Of a stretch of DNA of 64,000 nucleotides, positions 9,501 to 19,317 are shown piece after piece. Origin of the DNA: Capnocytophaga gingivalis ATCC 33624 (GTDB lineage: Bacteria > Bacteroidota > Bacteroidia > Flavobacteriales > Flavobacteriaceae); assembly GCF_000174755.1 (NCBI RefSeq), contig NZ_ACLQ01000002.1:1-64000 (forward strand), given 5' to 3'. The translations under genes were made by a program, and so were the position numbers. Position 1 is the first letter of the stretch, and each line of letters begins with the position of its first letter. A model generated the notes under the pieces. That model worked only from the letters and a program-made list of their open reading frames with translations. It ran no database searches and was not told the origin of the DNA.

Positions 9501-11016
9501 CTTGTCCTATGGAGGTAGCTTGTTTTTCTCCATCCTTTACGCAAAGCAAAATATCATGGGCATTGGCATCTTTAGGATTGATATAATAAGTGTTATTGGT
9601 GGCTACAAGCTTGATGGCATGTTTTTTAGCTAATTCTATAAGGACAGTATTCGCACGATTTTCGTCCTCTTGTCCATGTCGCATTAGTTCTATATAGAAA
9701 TCATCTTGGAAGAGTTCCTTCCACCACAACAAGGCCTCTTCTGCTTGTCGGTTTCCTTGGTTGAGAATCTTAGAGGGTATTTCTCCTTGGAGATTTCCAG
9801 AGAGTGCAATGACCTGATCTTTATAGCGCTGTACGATTTCTTTATCTATACGAGGCACATAATAAAATCCTTCTGTATAGGCGATAGATGCCATTTTAAT
9901 CAGATTTTGGTACCCTTCTTTGTTTTTCGCTAAGAGAACTATCTGATAGCCATTGTCTTTCTTTGTTTTATCTAAATGGTTTTCACAGACATAGAACTCA
10001 CAACCAATGATAGGTTTGAGTAGGGTATGGGTAGGTGCATTCCCCTCTTCCTGGGCTCGGGCATTCTTGGCTTTAGCTTCTTTGTTATACTTGGCAACCT
10101 CCTTGGTGAAGTGGAAAGCTCCCATCATATTGCCATGGTCAGTCAGCGCTACCGCTGGCATCTGCTCTTTGGCGGCAGCATTTACTAAGTCGGATATAGA
10201 TGCAGTAGACTGCAATACGGAATGTTGAGAATGGTTGTGCAGATGAGCAAAGGGAGCCGATTGTAAAAGGGCGAGATTTTCGCTAATCTCAGAGTCGGAA
10301 AGTCCTCTTTGTTCCTTACTTTTTAGTTTTTCAGAGGCCGATTTTAGGTTGATATGTTTCAACCCCCAAAGAGAAATAGGGGAGGGGTGGTTTTCTTGGA
10401 TAAGTAGTATAGCCTCTGGGGAGATTGCCGAGGAGGAAAAACCTTCATTTCTGCGTAAGAGTTCAAAGAAACAACGAGCAGTAGCTTCCACATCGGCAGT
10501 AGCATTATGTGCTTCAGCAAAAGGAGTTCCAAAGAGAAACTCATGTAGCTCGGTGAGGTTGGGGTACTTAAACTTTCCTGCACGTCCACCAGGAATTTTG
10601 CATAATTCAGCTGTAAGCTCGCTACATGTATCTAATATAGGCAGTTTGTCCAAAACGGTACTTACCCCATACCGATAGAATTCGGCACCCATGATATGGA
10701 TATCGAAGCCTATATTCTGCCCTACTATGTATTGTGTTTTGGAAAGTGCTTTTTCGAATTCTTCGAATACCTTGTGAATGCTTACTCCCTGCTCAGTGGC
10801 CAATTCGGTAGAAATTCCATGGATACGCTCTGCATCGTAGGGAATAGTATAGCCATCAGGGATTATTAGGAAGTCTTTATGTTCTAAAAGAGCTCCCTTT
10901 TCATCGTGCAATTGCCAAGCAATCTGTACAGCACGAGGCCAGTTTTCACTATCACTGATAGGTGCATTGTAGTTGCGGGGTAGCCCTGTGGTCTCTGTAT
11001 CAAAGATTAAGTACAT
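6562..11016 (-). CDS. dnaE: DNA polymerase III alpha subunit with fused N-terminal DEDDh proofreading exonuclease
   Basis: A 1484-residue replicative polymerase. Residues 1-190 are a DnaQ-like 3'-5' exonuclease with visible catalytic residues: Asp6 and Glu8 (FDTETTG), Asp105 (NIGFDIH), His170 and Asp175 (HNATADVEAT). A PHP domain begins near residue 256 (HLHNHSQHSVLQ). The polymerase Asp motif MPDIDIDFEDD lies near residue 680, and an OB-fold region near residue 1280. Escherichia coli DnaE is about 1160 residues and uses a separate DnaQ; the extra length here is the exonuclease. The gene stands alone, with a promoter and a 12-bp inverted repeat in its leader. Confidence 0.96.
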   Translation of the reverse strand: MYLIFDTETTGLPRNYNAPISDSENWPRAVQIAWQLHDEKGALLEHKDFLIIPDGYTIPYDAERIHGISTELATEQGVSIHKVFEEFEKALSKTQYIVGQNIGFDIHIMGAEFYRYGVSTVLDKLPILDTCSELTAELCKIPGGRAGKFKYPNLTELHEFLFGTPFAEAHNATADVEATARCFFELLRRNEGFSSSAISPEAILLIQENHPSPISLWGLKHINLKSASEKLKSKEQRGLSDSEISENLALLQSAPFAHLHNHSQHSVLQSTASISDLVNAAAKEQMPAVALTDHGNMMGAFHFTKEVAKYNKEAKAKNARAQEEGNAPTHTLLKPIIGCEFYVCENHLDKTKKDNGYQIVLLAKNKEGYQNLIKMASIAYTEGFYYVPRIDKEIVQRYKDQVIALSGNLQGEIPSKILNQGNRQAEEALLWWKELFQDDFYIELMRHGQEDENRANTVLIELAKKHAIKLVATNNTYYINPKDANAHDILLCVKDGEKQATSIGQGRGFRNGLPNEEYYFKSSEQMKELFKDIPEAILSIQEIIDKITPYELARDILLPKFSIPKEFQVEDDPTGKKGENKYLRHLTYIGAEKRYKELTDEIRERIDFELSIIEKTGYPGYFLIVEDFITAARNMGVSVGPGRGSAAGSAVAYCLGITNIDPIAYDLLFERFLNPDRVSMPDIDIDFEDDGRGRVLDYVIGKYGANQVAQISTYGTMAAKSSIRDTARVLDLPLKDADQIAKLVPNISLKKIFSLPDEELKEKVGSDFPKVTELKKIAQGHDLAAKTVQQACILEGSVRNTGIHACGVIITPDDITNFVPVMLAKDSDLFVTQFDNSVVESAGLLKMDFLGLKTLTILKDAVSLIQKRHNITLDIEEIPLDDVPTYELFQRGETIGIFQYESPGMQKHMRELKPTVFGDLIAMNALYRPGPMDYIPSFIHRKHGKEPITYDLADMEEYLKDTYGITVYQEQVMLLSQKLAGFTKGEADKLRKAMGKKLKDVLAEMKPKFIEGGGKKGHPAETLEKIWKDWEAFASYAFNKSHSTCYAWIAYQTAYLKANYPAEFMAAVLSNNMNDIKSISFFLSECHRMGIKVLSPDVNESEYKFTVNKEGAIRFGMGAVKGLGKAAVDTIVETRKSGPYKSVFDMVKRIDLKSANKKAFESLVLAGGFDSFPEVHRAQFFHQEPSENMVFLEKILRYGAKAQESAKSIQLSLFGDSPETQFPEPKMPKTEEWSPMEKLHREKEVVGIYISGHPLDIFHYQLKYLCNKEVIELAEGIERFENQEVRFGGIITKIEHKTSKTGKGWGLFTIEDYSGGAEFRIFGEEYLKFRHFLCENQFVFIKAHISPGYVNKEGIRSAPKMNFTFVDFLENTLSLVRKLQIATELKEINKVNIDAFKEFLQEFQGNTPISFLIIGENEKKKIELTLNCPHSKIAISKELFDWLSASHMPYRINDEDRWLNTLQEEKPTLALDTEIIIEENSEIE

Positions 11017-11055
11017 AGAAAATTCTTTTAGCTGATTGATAATGAATATTATACA

Positions 11056-11082
11056 ATATAATATTGATTATCAATATTATAT
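11056..11082. repeat. Perfect 12-bp inverted repeat in the dnaE leader
   Basis: ATATAATATTGA (11056-11067) and TCAATATTATAT (11071-11082), separated by TTA, form a perfect inverted repeat between the dnaE -7 box and its start codon. It could be an operator or an mRNA hairpin; A+T richness makes chance possible. Confidence 0.45.
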
Positions 11083-11099
11083 ATAGTGAGTTTGTGAGA

Positions 11100-11107
11100 C
11101 AAAAGTA
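11100..11107 (-). promoter_or_regulatory. -7 box for dnaE
   Basis: TACTTTTG on the minus strand matches TAnnTTTG. It would give a leader of about 75 bases containing the inverted repeat at 11056-11082. Confidence 0.5.
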
Positions 11108-11212
11108 CTATATTTTTTTGAAACAATAGTGTTCTTCTTGTCAATAATTTGTTAAAAAGAAGGTGTGCGAATAAGAGATTGGTTTTCTGTGAGTTTGAGG
11201 TATGAAAAGAGG

Positions 11213-11241
11213 AAAACCCGTCAAAGCGATTGACGGGTTTT
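11213..11241 (-). terminator. Terminator of the groE operon
   Basis: Perfect 11-bp stem AAAACCCGTCA (11213-11223) with TGACGGGTTTT (11231-11241) and a 7-base loop, 32 bases after the groEL stop codon. Confidence 0.85.
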
Positions 11242-11273
11242 CGGATTATTATGAATGTACGGATACAGATTGA

Positions 11274-12908
<1,635 letters not shown>

Positions 12909-12930
12909 TTATTTTTAATTTTTTACTTAT

Positions 12931-13470
12931 TTAAGCGATTTGAATAATTCTACACTTTTCACACAAAGGATAAGAGGTTACAAAATCTTTGATTCGTTCT
13001 TTAGCTTCTGCAAAACTTCCTTTTACATAGAAGTACAAGGCTGTATCATTGTTTCCTTCATGATAGGAAGTAAGAACCAAAACATCTTTTAAAGTCTCAG
13101 AGATAGTGTCGAAGACTATATTGATATCACAAGTTTCATAGACTTGTTCTGGCAAATCAGTGCCATTGATATAGAGCCCTAAACCTTCTAAGGAACCTAC
13201 CTCATAGGAGCAGTCTTCATTGTATAGCTTAGAGCCTTTGGGAACCCCTATCTCTTCTAATTTTTGTAGTAATCTCTCTACTATATTAGGAGTGTCATTG
13301 AGTTCTATTTCTATATCACAATATTCTATTTCTCCCTCTTTTGACATTAGGGTGCCCCCACCAGAGGTATTTCCTAAATTCTCTTCAGAGAGAAATTCGT
13401 CTATGAGATCTTCTAAATCATGTCTGTCAAAGGGTTGCAGTTTTGCATTGAGTTGTAAAGTATAGAACAT
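12931..13470 (-). CDS. Hypothetical protein encoded between groES and groEL
   Basis: A 179-residue acidic, soluble-looking protein with no signal peptide or membrane helix. Visible motifs: an N-terminal LQPFDRHDLEDLIDEFL segment, a glycine-rich SGGGTLMSKEGEIEYCDIEIEL segment shortened here to GGGT...GEIEYCDIEIEL, then LLQKLEEIGVPKGSKL. The last 75 residues look like a second alpha/beta unit ending CEKCRIIQIA. Stand-alone hypothetical proteins with the GGGT/CDIE/GAPKGS pattern occur in other bacteria, as I recall, but have no role known to me. It lies 18 bases after groES and 28 before groEL, so it should be co-expressed with the chaperonin. Confidence 0.75.
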   Translation of the reverse strand: MFYTLQLNAKLQPFDRHDLEDLIDEFLSEENLGNTSGGGTLMSKEGEIEYCDIEIELNDTPNIVERLLQKLEEIGVPKGSKLYNEDCSYEVGSLEGLGLYINGTDLPEQVYETCDINIVFDTISETLKDVLVLTSYHEGNNDTALYFYVKGSFAEAKERIKDFVTSYPLCEKCRIIQIA

Positions 13471-13488
13471 ATTTAAGGTTATATTAGA

Positions 13489-13767
13489 TTATTCTAAGAT
13501 TCCTAACAAATCATTTTCTCTCATGATAAGGTAGGTTTTCCCTTCTAATTTTAGTTCTGTACCTGCATATTTGCCATAGAGGACAGTATTCCCTACTTTT
13601 ACAGTTATAGGATTTTCTTTGGTACCTGCTCCTACAGCAACTACTTTTCCTTTTTGAGGTTTTTCTTGTGCTGTGTCAGGAATGATAATACCTGAAGCAG
13701 TGGTAGTTTCAGCTGGTGCTGGTTCTATAAGCACTCTATCAGCTAATGGTTTTAATTTTACACTCAT
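13489..13767 (-). CDS. groES: Co-chaperonin GroES (Hsp10)
   Basis: A 92-residue co-chaperonin starting [16 protein letters not shown], with the mobile-loop region [19 protein letters not shown] and the [10 protein letters not shown] segment. It caps GroEL. I chose the ATG at 13767: a longer reading to 13812 would start inside the promoter-like sequence at 13806-13821 and adds residues absent from the family. First gene of the groES-orf-groEL operon. Confidence 0.97.
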   Translation of the reverse strand: MSVKLKPLADRVLIEPAPAETTTASGIIIPDTAQEKPQKGKVVAVGAGTKENPITVKVGNTVLYGKYAGTELKLEGKTYLIMRENDLLGILE

Positions 13768-13805
13768 ATTGATCTTATTTAATTTATAATATCTGTCTGC
13801 TTTAT

Positions 13806-13821
13806 TGCACAAAGTGTGCCA
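13806..13821 (-). promoter_or_regulatory. Sigma-54-like (-24/-12) promoter of the groE operon
   Basis: Minus-strand TGGCACACTTTGTGCA has GG and GC exactly 10 bases apart, as in the sigma-54 consensus TGGCAC-N5-TTGCA. It lies about 39 bases before the groES start codon. Just upstream is a direct repeat TGACA-AAT-TGACA. Part of the same sequence (ACACTTTG) is one base off the usual -7 box TAnnTTTG, so a housekeeping promoter is the alternative. Confidence 0.45.
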
Positions 13822-13843
13822 TTTTTAAAAATATGTCAATTTG

Positions 13844-14341
13844 TCAGCCCTTTTGTGTGTTTTTTGAGGATTTCCACTCATTGTAGGGGTGTTTGCTTAG
13901 ATAGCTATTGTAGTAGCAGGCTTCAGCGGTAACTTCTTTTCCTATCCAATCGGGTTTTTCAAAAGTTGCTTCTGTGTCCTTGAGTTCTATCTCGGCCAGA
14001 ATAAGTCCTTGGTTTTTTCCATGAAAGACATCGACCTCCCACAGGGACTGACCTACAAGGACTTCGTATCGGGTCTTTTCTATAGGAAAGGGCTCACACA
14101 GAGGTAATAGTGCATGTGCTTCACTTAAGGGAATTTCTTTCTCCCATTCGAATCGACTAATGCCATCCTCACTTTTTCCTTTGATGGTGAGATAACTTTT
14201 TTCCCCTTTGATACGTACTCGTACTGTTCGTAAAGGGTCTGAGTTGAGATAAGCCTGTATAATAACAGTGCTTTTGTATGATTGAGAGATAAAATCGGTA
14301 TTCTCAACCAAAAATTTGCGTTCAATTTCAGTAAAATTCAT
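13844..14341 (-). CDS. CYTH domain protein (triphosphate tunnel metalloenzyme family)
   Basis: A 165-residue protein opening FTEIERKFLV, the ExExK signature that binds the triphosphate substrate and metal. Further charged strands follow: VRVRIKGEKSYLTIKGKS, RFEWEKEIPL and LAEIELKD. CYTH proteins include class IV adenylate cyclases and inorganic triphosphatases. Short bacterial forms of this size are most often triphosphatases of unknown biological role, so substrate is left open. It lies upstream of the groE promoter and reads the same way. Confidence 0.88.
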   Translation of the reverse strand: MNFTEIERKFLVENTDFISQSYKSTVIIQAYLNSDPLRTVRVRIKGEKSYLTIKGKSEDGISRFEWEKEIPLSEAHALLPLCEPFPIEKTRYEVLVGQSLWEVDVFHGKNQGLILAEIELKDTEATFEKPDWIGKEVTAEACYYNSYLSKHPYNEWKSSKNTQKG

Positions 14342-14448
14342 ATTCTTTTATTTTTATTAGGTGTATAACTGACAAAAGGGCAGAAAATTAGGTGATAAGT
14401 AACAGATAACAGGTAATAATAGTTTGTTCACTCTTCATTTTTTATTCT

Positions 14449-17400
14449 TCATCCTTCACAGCCCTTGATAATACTTCCTCTTTCGTTATCCTTAGTAATG
14501 GTCAGGGAGAGAGGGATGCGCTCCTTGAGTTCTTCCACATGTGAGATAATTCCTACAATGCGGTTGTCTTTGAGTAGTCCTGTGATTGTTTCGAAAACTA
14601 TATTGATAGCCTCACTATCTTGGGTACCAAAACCCTCATCTATGAAAAAGAAGTTTTTATCAGCTTTGGCTTTGCTCTGTACACTTTCGGCTAAGGCCAA
14701 AGCAAGGCTTAGGGATACTTGAAAAGCTTGCCCGCCTGAAAGTGTTTTTACACTTCGGCTTTTGCCTTCGTTGAGGAAATCAATTACTTCAAACTCATTA
14801 TTTTCTCCCAACTGGAGTTGTAATTGCCCTCGTGTCATTCTTTGGAAACGTACATTGGCATGCTGGCAGAGTTGTTGTAAATAGATGGAGGATATATATT
14901 GTACAAAACCCTGTCCTCGGAAGATGTTTTCCAAGAGTTTGATATGCTCATTGCGTGTTCTAAGTTGGGTCACTGACTTGAGAAGTTCCTTTTTATGAAC
15001 CAAGGCCTTGGTGATACGTTCCAGTTCGCTGGCGATTCTTATGCACTGCTCGTGAAGCGCTTTTACTTCCTGTCCCTTGAGTGTATATTGTTTTTCAATT
15101 TCAGCAAAGGCTTTAGGATCAAAGGATACATGGACAAATTTGGATTCTAAGTTCTGAATTTGTTCTTGAAGCACCTCGTAGTGTATCTTGAAATCTTGTA
15201 TCTTTTTTCTGTTCTCCTCTATAGCTATTGGGGAGCTAAGTATTTGAGTTACCTCCTCAAGGCTTATATGCTCCTGAGCCAAGGTACTCTCTAAAGTATG
15301 TTCCACACTTAATAGCTCCCTTTCCCATTTTTCCAATAGTTCACTGGTGCCTTTTAGTTGAGCTTCATATTGGGATTGTAGAGGAGCTAAGCGGTTTTTC
15401 TCCTCAATAAGGGAGGTGTAAGTTTGTTCTATATATTTATTGGTCTTTGTTACGAACTGATATGTTTTTTGAACAAATTCAAAGTCCTTATCTTTATAAT
15501 CTTCAAAGTTATATACTTTTAGACTTTCTTTTTTGCTGGCTATATGTCCTTCAAGAGTTGCTATTTCTTTAAAGATATTTTCTAATCCTTTTTTGTACTT
15601 TTCTATGGTGATTTGTAGGTCTTCAATCTCTTTGGAGCCTTTTTTGTATAGTGCTTCTTTGGTTTCTATTTGTTGTTCCAAAGCAGAGGCAAATTCGCGT
15701 TTCTCGTCAAATACAGCACGATTTTCTTTGGAAAATTCGCTCCAAATGAACTTGTCATGATGTGCCAACTGTTCTTTTTCTATTTGCAAGGCTATTTCCT
15801 TTTCTGATTGGATTTGTTTTTCGAAGAATTGTTTTTTATCTACAGTTTTTTCTATCTGAAAAAGGCTTTGTTGTAACTGCTCTTGTTGGGAATCAAGGAT
15901 TTTTATTGCTTTTTGAGTGGCTGCAAGTTCTGTGCTAACATCTTCGAAGTGCGTAATGTTTGGATGTTCTGATGATCCACACAAAGGGCAAGGACTTCCT
16001 TCATGAAGTTCTTTTGTGTAATGAGATAATTGGCGCTGTAGTTCCAGTTGGTTAAGCTTTTGTCGAAGTATATCTTTCTCCTTTTCAATATTTTCTCTTT
16101 CAATAGTGATTTTTTCTTTGAAATCGGAAACAAATCCCTCCTTGAAGAGCGAAAAAAGACTAAGTTCGTGTGTAATTTCTTCTAATTGTGCTGTGGTACC
16201 TTGAATTTTTTGCTGTTGTTTGTTTTTGTTTTCAGAAAGGGCATGGTTTTTTTCATACCAATTGCCAACTTCCAAAAGCAATTGGCTATCTATACGTTGC
16301 TTCTTGAGACTTTCTATCTCGTTTTCAATGGTGTTGTTATAGTCTTTTTTATCTTTAAGTTCCTTTTCTACAGCTGCTATCTTTTCAGTTCCTTTTATAG
16401 TTCTTCCTTTTTCTTCTATTAGTTTCTCTTGTAAGGGGAATGTTGATAATATTTGTTGCAAATCGGCTTCCATCTGTTTTGTCTCAGAAAGTTTTTCATA
16501 AGCCTCTTGTAGATAATTTATATTGTCAGAGATGTTGATTAATTTCTCTTGTACTTCCTTGAGTTTTTTTGTATCTGTATCTTTTTTATAAGTATAGGAT
16601 TGCAGCTCTTTTGTTAATCTTGTTTTGTTTTCTAATAGATTTTTGAATACTTTTTCTATCTTCTCATAGGTATTGACTTTTTTTTCTAATTCGTCAAATG
16701 ATTTTTTTTGAGAATAGAGTATAGCAAACTCTTTTCTCTTTTGCTCTAAGAGTTCAAAATCCGATTTCAGGCTTCTCAGATGTTCGTAATGTGTCTTTAG
16801 CTGATCAAATTCCGTTTCTAAGGATTTTTGTTTATCCTTTTCCACTTTGAGTTTGTCTTGTTGTATTTGTATAGCTTCTTCATGGATTTCCTCATAGCCC
16901 TTGAGTTCTCCTTCCTTGAAACTAAGTTGTTCGTTATTCTCTCTCTTGAGCTTAGCTATATTGTCTGAAAGATCAAACTTTTGTAGGTTAAAGATTTCTT
17001 TCATCATCTCAGTTCTGTCCTTAGCTCCCAGCTCCAAAAATTCTTTGAATTGCCCCTGTGGAATGATGATAGTACGCTTGAAATTTTCATAACTTAGTCC
17101 TATCAACTTCTGTGGATTGGCTTGTTCTAAAGGAATCCACTGGTTACCTACCCTCTCATAGAATTGCACAATGGGGGTTCTTACATCTTCGAACTTTTTA
17201 GAGTTCCGCTTGAGCTCTCGAGTCACACGGATATGCTTGTTCTCAAAGTTAAGGAACTCAAAATCAATATAAAATCGATTGGACTTGAGATTCATCATAT
17301 TGTACCCTCTCTTGTCTGCCTTGTTTAGCCTTTCGGTTTCTCCATAGAGGGCAAAGGTAATAGCCTCCAGTATAGAGGACTTACCTGAGCCCACAGCTCC

Positions 17401-17502
17401 AAAGATACCAAACAATCCAGCATCAGTAAGTTGTGAAAAATCAATATGTTGTTTTTCTTGATAGGAGTAGATTCCTTCTATGGTTAGGTACAAAGGTAAC
17501 AT
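14449..17502 (-). CDS. sbcC: Exonuclease subunit SbcC (Rad50-like ATPase)
   Basis: A 1017-residue SMC-like protein. Walker A GAVGSGKSS is at residues 35-43. Long coiled coils flank a zinc-hook CPLCG near residue 504. The ABC signature LSGGQAFQ is near residue 920 and Walker B FFFIDEGFG near 950. With SbcD it forms the SbcCD (Mre11-Rad50 type) nuclease that opens hairpins and protein-blocked DNA ends. The start codon overlaps the sbcD stop codon by one base (TAATG), indicating translational coupling. Confidence 0.95.
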   Translation of the reverse strand: MLPLYLTIEGIYSYQEKQHIDFSQLTDAGLFGIFGAVGSGKSSILEAITFALYGETERLNKADKRGYNMMNLKSNRFYIDFEFLNFENKHIRVTRELKRNSKKFEDVRTPIVQFYERVGNQWIPLEQANPQKLIGLSYENFKRTIIIPQGQFKEFLELGAKDRTEMMKEIFNLQKFDLSDNIAKLKRENNEQLSFKEGELKGYEEIHEEAIQIQQDKLKVEKDKQKSLETEFDQLKTHYEHLRSLKSDFELLEQKRKEFAILYSQKKSFDELEKKVNTYEKIEKVFKNLLENKTRLTKELQSYTYKKDTDTKKLKEVQEKLINISDNINYLQEAYEKLSETKQMEADLQQILSTFPLQEKLIEEKGRTIKGTEKIAAVEKELKDKKDYNNTIENEIESLKKQRIDSQLLLEVGNWYEKNHALSENKNKQQQKIQGTTAQLEEITHELSLFSLFKEGFVSDFKEKITIERENIEKEKDILRQKLNQLELQRQLSHYTKELHEGSPCPLCGSSEHPNITHFEDVSTELAATQKAIKILDSQQEQLQQSLFQIEKTVDKKQFFEKQIQSEKEIALQIEKEQLAHHDKFIWSEFSKENRAVFDEKREFASALEQQIETKEALYKKGSKEIEDLQITIEKYKKGLENIFKEIATLEGHIASKKESLKVYNFEDYKDKDFEFVQKTYQFVTKTNKYIEQTYTSLIEEKNRLAPLQSQYEAQLKGTSELLEKWERELLSVEHTLESTLAQEHISLEEVTQILSSPIAIEENRKKIQDFKIHYEVLQEQIQNLESKFVHVSFDPKAFAEIEKQYTLKGQEVKALHEQCIRIASELERITKALVHKKELLKSVTQLRTRNEHIKLLENIFRGQGFVQYISSIYLQQLCQHANVRFQRMTRGQLQLQLGENNEFEVIDFLNEGKSRSVKTLSGGQAFQVSLSLALALAESVQSKAKADKNFFFIDEGFGTQDSEAINIVFETITGLLKDNRIVGIISHVEELKERIPLSLTITKDNERGSIIKGCEG

Positions 17503-18725
17503 TATTCTGTAGGGGTATTAATCACTTCGTTGAACAAATCTAAAATTTCTTTATTAGGGGCTATGCCTGAGTTTTTATATTTGAAATAGCTTTCAAAGAG
17601 AGGGGTAATATTTTCAAAATTAATATCTTGTAAAGACAATTCTCCAGAGGGAGATTTTCCTAACTCCCAAGATATTTTAGGAATAAGAAATACTATACCT
17701 TCATGAGTACTATATAGCTGTTTTCTCTCTTGGGCTTTGAGATATTCCTTGAGCTCTAAGGTAAGCTCCACCCAAGTATTGGGGTTTTCTCTGAGCCATT
17801 CAAGTGCAAGGGGTACATTGTCAAAGCTTTTTCTAGCCAAGGGCTTTCCTTGTGTGAGGGGGATTTTCTCGAACGAAGGTCTTTGGTCGGGGGTTACCTC
17901 TACAACAACCACATATTTCTGTTGGCCAGCCTCACTGAAGCTATAGGATAGAGGAGAGGAGGCATACACAACAGGATTCTCCTCACTGCCAATGTTCTTG
18001 AACCCGTGGAGATGTCCTAAGGCGGTGTATTGTATCTGTGGAGGAATAGTATCGGTATAGATCATATCGGCATTGCCTATACGTATGGGGCGCTCTCCTT
18101 CAGGTTCTTCTAAGGTTTCTCCATTTTTGGGTTGCATAAAAAGGTGAGCAGTAAGGATATTCACTCCAGAGGAATCACAATAGGTGTTCGCCAAAAAATG
18201 CCATTTATCCGAAAGTAATTGGCTCAGCGATACCTGTTTGTCTCCCTCTAATTCCTGCTTTAAGCGGGGTTCATTGGCATAGGGAGTATGGAGTATCCTT
18301 AAGGGATACGGGTATTTTTCAAAACAAAATTCTAAGAAGCCTTCTTCTGAGGTAGTAATCTCAAAAGTTTCAGCCTTTATGGGAGATACTATGGCATTAG
18401 GGTAGCCTATGAGGAAAATACCACATTCGCGAGCCAAAGGGTCTGGTGCATCAATGAGCTTAGGGGAGTCATGATTGCCAGAAATTGCCACTATAGGGCG
18501 TTTTCCCTCACAGGAAAGTTGTTTGAGTGTTTTGTAGAATAGCTCAACCGCATCTGTATTAGGGGTGAAATTGTCAAAGAGGTCTCCAGCTACAATTACC
18601 ATATCTACCTTTTGGTCATTGGCTATTTGCACAATTTCTTCCATTACAGCACGTTGTTCTTCTATACGAGAAAAGCGATCTAATCTTTTTCCTAAGTGCC
18701 AATCGGCAGTATGAAGTATTTTCAT
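17502..18725 (-). CDS. sbcD: Exonuclease subunit SbcD (Mre11-like)
   Basis: A 407-residue calcineurin-like phosphoesterase with the metal-binding motifs ILHTADWHLG (start), VIVAGDLFDN, ISGNHDS and TALGHLHGFK in the expected order. It is the nuclease of the SbcCD complex. The ATG at 18725 (MKILHTADW) is chosen over an in-frame TTG two codons upstream. sbcC follows with a one-base overlap. Confidence 0.95.
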   Translation of the reverse strand: MKILHTADWHLGKRLDRFSRIEEQRAVMEEIVQIANDQKVDMVIVAGDLFDNFTPNTDAVELFYKTLKQLSCEGKRPIVAISGNHDSPKLIDAPDPLARECGIFLIGYPNAIVSPIKAETFEITTSEEGFLEFCFEKYPYPLRILHTPYANEPRLKQELEGDKQVSLSQLLSDKWHFLANTYCDSSGVNILTAHLFMQPKNGETLEEPEGERPIRIGNADMIYTDTIPPQIQYTALGHLHGFKNIGSEENPVVYASSPLSYSFSEAGQQKYVVVVEVTPDQRPSFEKIPLTQGKPLARKSFDNVPLALEWLRENPNTWVELTLELKEYLKAQERKQLYSTHEGIVFLIPKISWELGKSPSGELSLQDINFENITPLFESYFKYKNSGIAPNKEILDLFNEVINTPTE

Positions 18726-18760
18726 TATCAAATAAGGGCTGAATGTTAGAGCTATAAAAA

Positions 18761-18789
18761 AAATCCGTAAAAAAATATTTCACGGATTT
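18761..18789 (-). terminator. Terminator after the ExbB/ExbD operon
   Basis: Stem AAATCCGT (18761-18768) with ACGGATTT (18782-18789), followed on the minus strand by a long T tract. It lies between the last ExbD gene and sbcD. Confidence 0.75.
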
Positions 18790-18829
18790 ATAAAACAAGT
18801 TTTAACTATAGAAACAATAGTTTTAATTG

Positions 18830-19312
18830 TTAGTCATTGAGTAAGGAAGGCTTTCCTTCTTTGGTAATATAGTTGATTTTCAAGGCATTGATGTCTCTCA
18901 ATTGTTCTTTTAAGTCACCTATAATACCCATTTTAGTATGTTTATCTATCTTCAAAGAAGTGATAAAAGCCTCTTTATATCTCTCTTGCAAGCCCTCTTT
19001 GTATTTGAGGATGGGGGTACCTACCTGCTCTACATCTACAAATACATCATTGATTTGGATCTTAGCATTTTTACCAAATTTCTCTTGGTACATTGGCAAA
19101 GGTTCCCCAGCATATACATATATTACAGGGTCTTTTTTATCCAATTTTTGTACTTGGTTGGCCGTAGGGATATCATTGGCTACTTTTATTTCACCATCTT
19201 TAGTCTGAGTTACGGTCATAAAGAAGAACAAAAGCATGAAGATAATATCAGGCAGAGATGCAGTTGAGATAGGGGGGACACCACCACTTTTTTTCTTATT
19301 GAACTTTGCCAT
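18830..19312 (-). CDS. ExbD/TolR-family biopolymer transport protein (second copy)
   Basis: A 160-residue protein with a short cytoplasmic start, one transmembrane helix at about residues 19-38 carrying Asp22 in SLPDIIFML (the family's proton-path aspartate), and a periplasmic domain. Last gene of a four-gene cluster: ExbB-like, small membrane protein, ExbD-like, ExbD-like. Such complexes use proton motive force to energise outer-membrane TonB-type transport. It starts 5 bases after the preceding ExbD gene. Confidence 0.9.
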   Translation of the reverse strand: MAKFNKKKSGGVPPISTASLPDIIFMLLFFFMTVTQTKDGEIKVANDIPTANQVQKLDKKDPVIYVYAGEPLPMYQEKFGKNAKIQINDVFVDVEQVGTPILKYKEGLQERYKEAFITSLKIDKHTKMGIIGDLKEQLRDINALKINYITKEGKPSLLND

Positions 19313-19317
19313 AGATT

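Noticed and set aside
13768-13812. Upstream extension of groES to 13812 ([10 protein letters not shown]...)
   Set aside because: It would begin inside the promoter-like sequence at 13806-13821 and adds 15 residues not seen in GroES.
14342-14448. Repeat-like sequence between the CYTH gene and sbcC
   Set aside because: GATAA/GGTAA words recur but without regular period; treated as ordinary spacer.
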